The translations under genes and the position numbers were made by a program. 64,000 nucleotides of DNA from Rhynchopus euleeides (lineage: Eukaryota > Euglenozoa > Diplonemea > Diplonemida > Diplonemidae), in the NCBI GenBank assembly GCA_963210315.1, contig OY723249.1:2418569-2482568 (forward strand). The letters are read 5' to 3'. The notes under the pieces were generated by a model. The model made no database searches. It was not told the origin of the DNA and saw nothing but the letters and a program-made list of their open reading frames with translations. Every line of letters begins with the position of its first letter. The stretch's first letter is position 1. Below, in pieces: positions 11,662 to 21,217 of the stretch.

Positions 11662-12108
11662 GGTGTCACTGAGAGCTATGCGGGGGGCCTCAAACCCCTC
11701 ACTCCCTCACTTCGGCTGCAACTGCCGGGGTCACTTTTGGAGTTGCCTGTATCTCGCTTCGGGAGATCAATCACTGTCGGAGACTTACTTGCTGCAGCGG
11801 CTTGCTGTTTGTGGCGGGCATCGTACGTCTCCTCGCTCAGAGCCCCTCCCGACCCCCCAACTGCTGCAGTGGCGTGGTAGTGAAAGTGCAAATCAATGAA
11901 CGATAAAATTAAGGAACGATAAACGTTCCTTAATTTTGGCCGTCCCTTAAATTTATCGTTCCCTAATTTATCGTACAAGGGATATAGTCGTTCCATAAAT
12001 TACCTCGGTTACGGTATGTCTGCGGCGGTTGGCATGCTTCGATTTTACACCAAAACACACTCACATGCACACACATGCACACGCAGGTATATTTTCACAG
12101 GAAGGTAC

Positions 12109-13497
12109 ATGTTGTCGCTTCTTGCTTGTTCGGCTCTGGCAGCCACTCAAAATGTTTGCGGTGACTGGAAATCTATCGGGTCCGGTCACGACACAGTGTG
12201 TGTGAAGGAATTCACAGACACAAGGATGTCGTGGTTTGAGGCTGAGGCAAGCTGCAGGTTGAAAGGTGGGAACCTGGCTACTGTCACGACGTCTGAAATG
12301 GCTTCCATCCTTAGGGATGCATCACCCAAAGCGTGGATCGGTGGCGCGCACGACGAAGAGTGGACGTGGTCGACAGGAATGCCGCTCAACACTAGCGACT
12401 TGCTTGGCCTTGTGGGGCTGCGCGTGTTTCCGGAACAGACGTGTCTGACAGCGAGGGACTCCGACAGCTGCAACATGCCGCACAGCTACGTGTGCCAGTG
12501 GCGGAGTTGTCCGTTCAATGCGAGGACGATCCACTCGAAGTCGCTGAACACAGACATCCGTGTGACCTATGCAGGGACTATCTTTTTGGGCGGCGTTCCG
12601 ATGGGGCTGGGCGTGTGGGAGAATGAGCTGCGGTACACGGTGCGGTCGTGGGAGGTCCGCAAAACCTTCGGGTGCCTGGATTCAGACTCCTGGGTCCTGT
12701 CGCTTGTGCCGGCCGGTGCAGGCTTCGAAGCGTACGCTGGGTGCTCCAGCAGCCCACTGACCAAGATAACGTTTACTGGATCAATGACGTGCCTGGGTGG
12801 GATGGCTGAAAGGAATTCCGCCGGCCCCAGCCCCCCCAGCCCCCCCAGTGCCACAGACACACCCTCCCCGACGGACACACCCCTGGGCCAACCCGAGTCG
12901 ACGTCGTCTAGCTCGAGCATCCCTATCTGGGCGTGGCCCCTGGCCTTTGCGTCCGTAGCAGTGGCGTCAGCGCTTATTGCTGTGGGTGCTCTGTCGCGCA
13001 AGCACAAGCTTCAGCAGGCCGCCATGCAGAGCCGCTTCCCGCCGAAGGATGGCCCCCGTGTGGAGATCATTGTGCCCGACGAGATGGAGGAGGTGGAGGG
13101 CAGCGTTGCCACGCCTGAGTCTGCTGGGGCGGAAACGCAGGACGGTCCACCCAACCCTTCGAAGTGCCCCCGCCACAAGAGGACCACGGACACGTGCGAC
13201 ACGTGCAAAAAGTTCAACGCGGCAGTGGCGAGGAGGCGCCTCAAGGCGGTGCATGAGCAGCTTGCTCGCGACTTCTCTCTTCTACTGGTGATCCACGATT
13301 CGCGGTGCGAGCACATCGGAGCTGACCACGTGCACATCTTCTCTGTGGAGAACGACTTCGACCCTTCGACCCTCGGGGCACTCAGCACTGTTTACTCTCG
13401 CGCGAAGCCGCGCCTGCCGCGCAGCACACGCATCCACATCGAGCAGGCGGGTGGTGAGTACGACCCGTTTGAGGGGAACTTCCAGGACTGCATCTGA
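12109..13497 (+). CDS. C-type-lectin-like type I membrane protein, copy 2
   Basis: Single exon, 462 aa from ATG 12109 (MLSLLACSALAATQNVCG, a signal peptide), with a CAG acceptor-like site ending at 12086. The frame also opens upstream at 12016, but that stretch is low complexity and would bury the signal peptide. A lectin-like domain (~20-125: WFEAEASC, GGNL, WIGGAHDEEW, TCL, SYVCQW) is followed by a Cys-containing ectodomain, a Ser/Pro/Thr stalk, a TM at ~265-290, and a tail with KCPRHKRTTDTCDTC and CEHIGADHVHIF. The ectodomain has diverged strongly from copy 1 while the tail is nearly unchanged, pointing to gene conversion or strong constraint on the cytosolic part. Confidence 0.82.
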   Translation: MLSLLACSALAATQNVCGDWKSIGSGHDTVCVKEFTDTRMSWFEAEASCRLKGGNLATVTTSEMASILRDASPKAWIGGAHDEEWTWSTGMPLNTSDLLGLVGLRVFPEQTCLTARDSDSCNMPHSYVCQWRSCPFNARTIHSKSLNTDIRVTYAGTIFLGGVPMGLGVWENELRYTVRSWEVRKTFGCLDSDSWVLSLVPAGAGFEAYAGCSSSPLTKITFTGSMTCLGGMAERNSAGPSPPSPPSATDTPSPTDTPLGQPESTSSSSSIPIWAWPLAFASVAVASALIAVGALSRKHKLQQAAMQSRFPPKDGPRVEIIVPDEMEEVEGSVATPESAGAETQDGPPNPSKCPRHKRTTDTCDTCKKFNAAVARRRLKAVHEQLARDFSLLLVIHDSRCEHIGADHVHIFSVENDFDPSTLGALSTVYSRAKPRLPRSTRIHIEQAGGEYDPFEGNFQDCI

Positions 13498-15117
13498 TCA
13501 GGAGAACAAGCAGGTCAGAGCCAACATCCAACATCAGTATCCTCTCTATCCGTGTCTTCCATCTCTCATGACATGACATGCAGCCATCCGGGTTGTGTGC
13601 TTGCCTGTTGAAAACACATCATTCAGATGAGTGGATGCCTAGTCGTTTTTCTTTGAAAATTCTATTGCTGGTCCGGATTTGGGCGCACAATCAACGCCTT
13701 ATATAGCTTCAGCGTTTTATGTTGTTTTGTTGTTGTTCATATTTATTGAAGGCGCCTTCGCTCTATTATGTTCACAAAATGTGTCGCACTGACAGAACCG
13801 ACACTTCGTGAAGGTCACCAAATGACCCAAATTCTAAATCTAATTCGCGGATCGCCTCGGTCCCGTGAATGACGGCCGCTTTCTCCCACTATTCTTTCTG
13901 ATAATTGAACGATACCCTTTGCCCTGCTGTATGGAAACGCGAACCTACGTGCCGCGGGTGCATCAAATTCTTTTGACGCATGTGGGATACGGTGTACCCA
14001 CAACCGGCGAGACTCCTATTCATGACTGCCGTGTCGTTTCTCATCATCATCATCATACTTGCGATAATTTGGTTTCTTCCATTCCTTCTGCCAGACAATC
14101 TGTCTACAGGGAGGTATTATTTACTCTCCGTTGTTATTGGATCAGCCCAACCGGACGTTCACTAACCTTAGTTTGTTGAGGGTACCCTTTGTGTGCCGAA
14201 GCGCTTCTTAGCCCTATAGGGCCAGAATGATCAGAGCAGTTTACATCCACAGATCTCAGGTTTGTGTGACAGCACGTATGCTCGATCCACTGGGTTGATG
14301 GACAGAACTAAGGCTGAGCGAATGCTCCGTGCACTAATTTCTATCTGCCGAAAGTGTCGCATCCCGAAGCGGGCCGCTGTGAAGTACCTTGGATGTGGAA
14401 TTGCCACCTCATTGGGGTTGGTGAGGGTTTTGATTTCGTGCGTGTTTTTGAGGGTTTGCGTGCTCCGTACCATCAGGAGCAGTGTAGACTGCGCCCCCAG
14501 AACAGTTAGCTCGCACAAGCCCGTTCATACAAACAGAGAACACAACTCCAAGTCTTGTTTTGGGCATTTTTCCGCAACCCGAACGGGGCTGCTACTCCAG
14601 TCTTCACCATGAACAGGCCGCCCTTGAGACGCGCTTCCGTGGTGGCTGGTTCTAGGTAGTGTTGCCCTAGTTCACTCCCTGCCCACCCCTTTCATTTTGC
14701 ATGCACTGTTCTGGCATTTTCCAGAATGACCTTGCTCCTTATTTCAGCACACTTCGATGTGGGCAGAACGTGGCTTCTTCGTGCCGTTGTGTTTGTTGAA
14801 AATTCTATGTGTTTTGTTCGTGCCCTGACTCCACTCAAGGCAGTCACCTGCAGGCGTGTGGGGTAACTGAGGCAAATGTGCAGAACGAACGCAGATTCGC
14901 TGTGTGTCATTGCATTGGACAGTGCTGAACAACCAACGGGTGCCAAGCCCGTTGTGGATTTTGCTTTTTTTTTTGTTTGAGAGTTCGGCGTCCCCAACCA
15001 GAAAATGCTGTTCATCTCGCAGATTCTTTCGAACACTTCATGCGCCTCGGAAGGCTGTGGGAGTGTTCTGCGTTCAAGCAACTGTTGCTCGCCTGCTCTC
15101 ATGAGATTCACTCGGTA
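13498..15117. other. Intergenic, no gene seen
   Basis: No ORF here shows a family motif, signal peptide or plausible splicing partner. A short segment near 13671-13712 (GCGCACAATCAACGCCTTAT) resembles 17744-17767, suggesting old interspersed repeats. Confidence 0.55.
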
Positions 15118-15553
15118 CCAGCTGGAATAGTTCTTTTTACGAGATACGACGAAACGCAGCGAAGTTGTGAAGTCACGAGGGGAATCGTACGACTGTAAGC
15201 TTCGGTATCAAACACCTTTAATGCCACTTCAGACAGACGGCTCAACCCAGGGAACAGGCGCACTATACGAAAAGTCGGATCCGAAGGGTGTTTCCACCCT
15301 ATAGCGAAAGAAGTACGATTGACCACATCTCTGTGCAGCCATTGACAGTGTTCAATGCCAGTCAGTGCAAGGGGAATACGAACGAATCAATCCGCCCGTT
15401 TCAATCTGCTCGTCGGGAAACTTTCTGTGCCTTTTTGCTGGGTCTTCTTTGTGACTCCCCCCTCCCCGCTCCACGACATCTGGGGAGCGGCGTCCACGAG
15501 ATATTTGGTTTGTTGTCACGTTTTGCTGTCACTTTATGACCCAGCAGGGGCAC
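15118..15553. repeat. Diverged interspersed repeat, copy A
   Basis: The segment from TACGAGATACGACGAAACG onward resembles 45575-45905. Both carry 'GCGAAGTTG', 'TCGTACGACTG' and '(A)AGTACGA', then a block starting GTGCCTTTTGCTGGGTC and ending GACCCAGCAGGGGCACAG, itself an imperfect inverted repeat. The copies are diverged, so this looks like an old duplication or dead element. Confidence 0.55.
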
Positions 15554-15604
15554 AGACAGTCCCCTCCCCCCCACCCCCCCCCCTTTCTATTGCTTTGTTG
15601 GGTG

Positions 15605-16469
15605 CAGGCATGTCGCTAAGCGTCGACCGTCGACCCAGTGATTTTGGGTTTCCCCCCCCATAAAAAAGCGTCGACCCAGCGTCGACCCAGTGGACTGGGT
15701 TGACGCTTGGTCGAGGCTTGGAGCGTCGACCTAGTGGAACTGGGTTGCCATTCAAGCCTGGACCAAGCGTCAACCCATTTATTACACTGGGTCGACGCTA
15801 ACCTAGCGTTGGCCCGGTTACACTGGGTCGACGCTCACCAAGCGTCGACCAAGCGTCAACCCACTTTCACTGGGTCGACGTCGAAGAGAGTATGGTTTTG
15901 CAGGAACAGATGCTCACTACCGTGGCCTCCGGCGGCTGGGGGGCTCCGCCCCCCAGACCCCCCTGTGGCGTATGTCTCGTACTCAAGTCATTCGATTCCC
16001 ACCGGGTCAGGGAATCCACCCACTCCAGTAGCCTCAGGAGGACGCAGCCAACTCACACAGAATCTGTACGCCCACAATGAACAGATGCTCACTACCGTGG
16101 CCTCCGGCGGCTGGGGGGCTCTGCCCCCCAGACCCCCCATCTCGCGTGCCCGTCTAGTAACCAAGTCCTTGCGCTTTGACGGCCGTGACATATCAGGGGG
16201 CAGCGTCGAAATCATGGTCCCGAAAGCCATTTTTTGGTTTCCTCCGGCACCCGACGGCGCGAGCGGGAGAGGAACCACGGAAGGAACCCAGCGCCTCACA
16301 CCGTGCCCACCTAGTGGTCCACCGATGGGAAAATTTGGCAACAACACGAGCGCGCGCGAAGCGCGCGCGAGAAAAATTGACCCCTAGTGTTTTCCCCCCT
16401 GATCCCCCCCCCAAAACAGGAGCGTCAACCCACCAAATCTCCAAAATCGAAAAGTTAGCGACAGGCCTG
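15605..16469 (+). mobile_element. 865-bp TIR element with 9-bp target duplication, copy 1
   Basis: The termini are CAGGCATGTCGCTAA and the complement of CAGGCCTGTCGCTAA. It is flanked by a perfect 9-bp direct repeat TGTTGGGTG (15596-15604 and 16470-16478). The left third is packed with GTCGACCCAGT motifs in both orientations, like transposase-binding subterminal repeats. A nearly identical copy lies inverted at 27207-28075 with a different 9-bp duplication. The element has a 226-codon open frame (15707-16387), but it lies over the repeats, matches nothing I know, and is probably not a gene. TSD length suits Mutator-like elements; hAT (8 bp) is an alternative. Confidence 0.88.
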
Positions 16470-16478
16470 TGTTGGGTG

Positions 16479-18016
16479 TTTGGGGTTTTTCTCATCGGGG
16501 CCACCTTTTCGCTCTGCGCCACTGTGTCAAAGTCTGCCACTATCACAACCGGTTTGTGTGAGGCGCTCACCTTTTCTCACTTTTGTGCGTACCGAAGGCC
16601 CCCTTAGCCTCATCACATTCCAAGTTGTCTATTGCTAGTTGCTGTTGTGAGGGGCGGGGGATCGCCCCCCACACACATATCAATTTGTTTTGCACACAGT
16701 GCATCGTTATATTATAATCATCTGGCATGCCAGTAGGCTTCGCCCCCGCGTGTGATCAAATGTGATTTGTCGAAGTACCATCATGTTGTCAAATGTTTAC
16801 TGTATACGGTTAGCCGCCATTATTGCGACGGCGGCACCTCCTTCTTCACTTCTCATCCGATGAATATACTTCAAATCCTGTGGTTCGCTAGCAGTGCTGA
16901 TCACGATGCCATCGTTCTCGGCCCGAGTTCTTGCCAGCCGGAAAGGCGCAGAGGCTGCCAGCATCTGAATTGCTTCCAGGATGACATCACCCAGAGCTGA
17001 GAGCTCACTCACCGTGCCCGCATTCTTACCACCAGGCGGGGTAGGTGACGGGGAGGTACATCAGTCAACCGACCCAACAAATGAGCAACCGGCAGCGACA
17101 CGTATTTCTGTGTTTTACCGCAATACAGGTGATGGTCTCCGCTGCCTTTTCCTCTGGAACAACACCCTCCGAACAACGCCGGCCACCAGCCACAATGAGA
17201 TGGGCCCGATGGCCCGATGACAGAACGGCAGCGAGACCCGGTTTTTTTCCCGAAGTTTTCAAGTTTCAAAAAGAGTAGTCCAACAAGGGTGTGTGTGTGT
17301 GTGAAGAGCGAGAGCCGCTTGCAGTGAACCATTAGCCCCCCCCCCCCCAATCTCACACGACACGCCCCCAACATTTCGCATTCTCTGCAGGTCACGCAAA
17401 GCCATACCCCCCGACACCCCGGGTGGAAGCCAGACGAACACGGTAGAGCAACAAGGCTCTCAGGCAGCAAGCGCAGGCTCGTAACCCCCACCTCCCCCCC
17501 CTGGATCTGCACGGCTATGCAAAGAATGAAGCCGTCCCCCGCCCCCCGCCCCCCCAAAAACAACAGCCGAACCGGCGAGAACATGGGTTTCACACACAAC
17601 AAGAAGCTTTGTCACAGTGAAAAAAGATAGTTGGCAGCGCTTTGGATGACAGACACAATCTACCTTGCCTTGTTGCTATGACTGTGTGCACATTCACACC
17701 AACCTTCATCAGGCAAAACACGCGAGGTTTGTTCACCCGGGTTTGGCGCACAAACAACGCCTTATCTTTTGGGGGGTTGGGTGGCATGCGCGTACCCTGT
17801 GTGCCAGTGTGGCCATAACGTATCGGGGACTTCGCTCTGTGTCACTTTTCAGCCAGTGGTGTTCTGAGGCAGCTCACTTTTTCTCACTTAGCTGCACTTC
17901 TGAGAGAAGGCCCCCCGTTGTGATTGTTCTGCTCCCCCGTCTCGCCCCCATCCCCCTTCAGGTGTACACAGCCTGTGATGTTGCGGTAGTCAAGGCAGGT
18001 TTGAGACGTTCCACCC
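16479..18016. other. Intergenic, no gene seen
   Basis: Low-complexity tracts ((GT)n near 17290, C-runs near 17338 and 17500) and short unsupported ORFs. A pyrimidine-rich run ends in CAG at 17961, upstream of the RRM gene. Confidence 0.5.
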
Positions 18017-19148
18017 ATGTCTCGCCACGCGTCTCTCCAGCATCACCAGATCCCGCCTGTGGTGCGACATGACGTTCAGGGGGATCGCACTGTTGTACTT
18101 TCCGGCCTGCCGTACGGCACCAAATGGCGCGACGTGTCGTGGCAGATGGAGTATTGTGGCTCCGTGCAGCACCACGAAGCCTTTGAGGACACCAGCATGC
18201 CTGGGGCCATCCTGTTTGTCGTTGTCTTCAGTGACACTCATGCGGCAGAGGATGCGATGCTCCTCACCGACAGCGAGGTCAACGGGCACGTCCTGACAGT
18301 GTCCCCTGTCAAATTCGTCGAGAAGCCTGTCACCCTGGCAGACGTGAAAAGTGGCGTTGTCGGGCGTGTGGTATGACCTGCCATCATTCAGCCCCCCGGA
18401 CTGAAGGGGTGTCGACTCTGTGCCGCGCTCACCTCTACTTCACGAATTCACCGACCCCCATCCCCCCCTGCCCGTGCCGCTCGGCAAGCCTCACGACACA
18501 CGTGCACATCAACCTGCATATCTACTCCACCCCATCTGCCCACAGCAACCGTTCCTGACGCCCCGCTCTCACGGCCCCATGTCTACCGGCAAGGACGCTG
18601 CCTCTGGGGTCGCATCCGGGGCAGCCTCTGGGGAGGGCTCGGAGTTCCCTGAGATCGAGGCCTTCGGTATGCCCTGGTGGGGTGTTGGTGTGGGTGTTGG
18701 CACCTGCAGTGCCTGCCACACGCATCGCCCTTTTGATTTGCAGACGACACGCTTGAGCTCCCGCGGGCGGTCAGGAAGAAGAGAAAGGCCAGCAAGCAGG
18801 AGCAGAAGTTGAACAAGTCGCTTGAGAAGGGCCTGGCAAAGCTCGAGAGCATGGAGGTCAAAGATCAGGTGAAGGCATGCGCTGGGGTGTGCCTCATTGC
18901 CGCACGTATGTACAAACCGTACCTGCTGCCCACTGCTCTGGGCTTGAGGCCCACCGCGACTGGTGTTCAAAACGATTTGCACTCCGCAATCCGGACTGTT
19001 CTGATTACCAGGAGAATACGTTGGTCATCTCTCGTCACACCCCACCGCAGTTGGCTTGCATCTGTCGACTCGCAAGTCAAAGGCGCGCTCAGCTGAGGCC
19101 AACAAAGGACTCAGCATAATCGAGGGCGAGCTGCGGAAGCTGGCGTGA
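18017..19148 (+). CDS. RRM protein with basic/coiled C-terminus
   Basis: Exons 18017-18370, 18546-18666, 18744-18905 and 19051-19148 give 244 aa in one uninterrupted frame. Residues ~22-98 form an RRM-like fold: TVVLSGLPYGTKW as strand 1, FVVVFSDTHAAEDAML where the RNP1 region falls, and GHVLTVSPV as the last strand; canonical RNP1 aromatics are weak. The rest is low-complexity Gly/Ser, then a Lys-rich helix (RKKRKASKQEQKLNKSLEK) and a final helix. All three donors are GTATG. The last intron (18906-19050) was chosen for its GTATGT donor and phase; an internal CAG is an alternative acceptor. The next gene has a similar RRM (VVLSGL...E-CG), so the two are probably old tandem paralogues. An RNA-binding role is inferred. 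Confidence 0.72.
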
Positions 19149-19524
19149 CGCCATCCCAGCAAGGCGCCCTCAACGATAGGTGGCTTCCCGCAAGCGCGAT
19201 GTGCCCTGCTGCTCCTGCTGAGTGGCCCCGCATTTCCTTCTTGCCCGGCTCGCGCCGCTGTGTTTTGTCGCATACCTAATGCCCCGTCTTGCCTAAACCA
19301 ATTCGACCGAAGGGGCACCTCGGTGTTCCCTGCGAACTTCTTCTACCCGCTGGTGGACCAACCGTTTGGTCCCAGCGTTAGCTAGCCTCCAATAGCTCCA
19401 GTAGCAACGGTGCCTTCCCATTCCTGGTTGCGCTTGCTGGTATCTGATGCAGTGTTCGGTGCGCCGTATTTTTACGAATCCTCTTGCACACCGCAACACG
19501 ATCCAAGCAGAGCTACACGGGGGT

Positions 19525-20682
19525 ATGGGTGTGCAGGATGAGACAGCGCCGTCGGCGCCCCCTGCGCCCGAGGTGTTGCCCGAGGAGCAGGCGAAGGCAG
19601 CGCCTGCAGTAGCCGAGGAGCAGCAGGCGCCTGCTGTCTCCGCCTCCCCGTCCACTCCTGCCGAGGCGCAGAATGAGTACAAGATTGGCCCCACAGACTG
19701 CAGCGTGGTTCTTTCTGGGCTGTCGACCAGCGTCACGGAGCAAATGGTGCGCGACTTCGTCGAGTTCTGTGGAGATGTCGTGAAAATTGACATCAAGGAG
19801 GACGCAAAAGAAGAGGGCAAGTGCTACGCAATTGTTGAATTCGTTGACGTGAGCGCTGTGGACGACGGTATGTGGGAAGATTCCTGCCACCCGTGTTGTT
19901 GGGTGGAGGGCCTGGTGGGGGCGTGTCTCTTGGCACCGCACATCCGCACACGTGCACAGCCCTTATCTGCTCCGGTGCCATCGTGGGGGACTGCACGGTG
20001 TCAGTCTCCAAGCTCGAAGTGATTCAGGGTGGACCTGATGGCTTTGACCGGGCGGTCGGTAGGTATGTGCAGTGCCAGTCATAGCATGGTCGACCATTCC
20101 ACTCAAAACTGTACCAGGGCGAAGACCGCAACTGAAACCGCTCAGAAGGTGATTGCCGCGGGCTATGTCAAAGGCGAGCAGGCGATTAGTGTCATCAAGC
20201 AGAAGGCGCTGCAGTTTGATGAGACGCACAACGTGTCGACACGTGCCCGGGGTATGGAGAAAATTCTCAATGCTTGTTAGATGACTTCTTGACATTTAAC
20301 TGTGCCACACACAATACAACACAACAGAGGCGAATATTCCTGAGAAAGCAAAGGGCATTGCCAACTCTGTCGCATCTGTGGGTATGAACGCTACGCTACA
20401 GCCACGTGTGACTTCTTTTCTCTCTCAGGTGCAACGGTTGCTGCACGCGTGACCGGCAAGCCACAGGAGTACTCGGAGGAACAGAAACAGGAATACCAGA
20501 ATGCTGGCCAGCGCAATTGGTATGCAATATGTCGCACCAGGGGCAGCGGGACAACAGAGGCAACCTACTGCAGCAGGGCCTGCGGGAGTTGCTGCTCAAC
20601 ACGCCTTGTGTCCTTCCCCACATACACCCGACTCTCCACACGCAGGAACCAGTCGTCCGTTTCCTCCCAGCCGCAGTGGTAG
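19525..20682 (+). CDS. BPA1/Vip1-like RRM protein
   Basis: Exons 19525-19867, 19960-20062, 20118-20251, 20328-20381, 20429-20519 and 20646-20682 give 253 aa. ATG 19525 was preferred because a CAG ends at 19510; an in-frame ATG at 19447 would add 26 aa. An Ala/Pro/Glu-rich N-terminus precedes an RRM (~55-130: CSVVLSGLSTSVTEQM, CYAIVEFVDVSAVDDA, TVSVSKLEV). A helical region follows (QKVIAAGYVKGEQAISVIKQKALQFDE, then EANIPEKAKGIANSVASVGA), like the C-terminus of plant BPA1-like and yeast Vip1-like RRM proteins. It ends NQSSVSSQPQW. Five introns of 47-126 nt all have GTATG donors. The cellular role is not evident from sequence. Confidence 0.8.
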
Positions 20683-21199
20683 GCGGTTGAGTTGTGCAGC
20701 CGGAGACACCACTGTGGTGCATCCTAACCTTACCCACCTTGGCACGTGTGCAGGTGTATTTATTTCTTCTAGCCTCTGGATGTTGTGTTCCCGGTGGCAA
20801 CATGCCGTCACCTCAGTGACCCGCTGAGTGCCAGCCCTCAGGATGGCAGTGCCTGGCCCGATGCGACCCAGGCTGCCGCGTGAAGGCCTGTCTTTGCGAC
20901 CCGAGGCGTTGTAGTTTGTATTGCCTTGTTGCCCTGGATGTGTTGTTACCGTCTCGGTTCTTACCCAGCAGTCTGAACAATCCTGTTTCGCTCGCCTTGT
21001 GCCGCAGCCCCTTGTTGTGCTTGCTGCGCCTTGGGCCGCGCCATGGCAGGTGCCTGCAGGGCTGCAGTGGCACTATTCATCTGTGCAGTGCAGGCTCTGC
21101 TGAAAGTTCTGCTACAGAGCCCTGTCCTGCTCCCTTTTGCTGTACCCATAGCACTCTCCCGTCTCCCCCCCGTGTGACGGTCTCCACACACGCCTGCAG
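20683..21199. other. Intergenic; may hold a short 5' exon of the PFAS gene
   Basis: No GTATG donor was found here. The segment ends with a CA-rich run and CTGCAG (21194-21199), a strong acceptor. The first codons after it (GITSPA) resemble the conserved N-terminus of the family, so either a small upstream coding exon with an atypical donor exists or the site receives a spliced leader. Confidence 0.45.
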
Positions 21200-21217
21200 G
21201 GGATCACCAGCCCTGCG

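Larger units (their letters stand above)
11146..12014. mobile_element. 869-bp TA-flanked TIR element (non-autonomous, MITE-like)
   Basis: The ends are inverted repeats CCGTAACCGAGGTAATTTA and its complement, each bordered by TA (11144-11145 and 12015-12016), as expected for Tc1/mariner-like TA target duplication. Subterminal blocks at both ends repeat variants of TTAAGGAACGATAAA. There is no transposase. It contains a large hairpin (11473-11661) and a smaller GGGGTCTTCGCT element (11361-11469). It ends 94 nt before the ATG of the second lectin gene, so its right edge may contribute upstream signals, including a GTATGT at 12014. Confidence 0.75.

Noticed and set aside
15707-16387. 226-codon ORF, also present in the inverted copy (27293-27973)
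   Set aside because: It covers the GTCGACCCAGT repeats and the two copies are too similar to test for selection. The protein has no recognisable domain, so I treat it as by-product of the element sequence.
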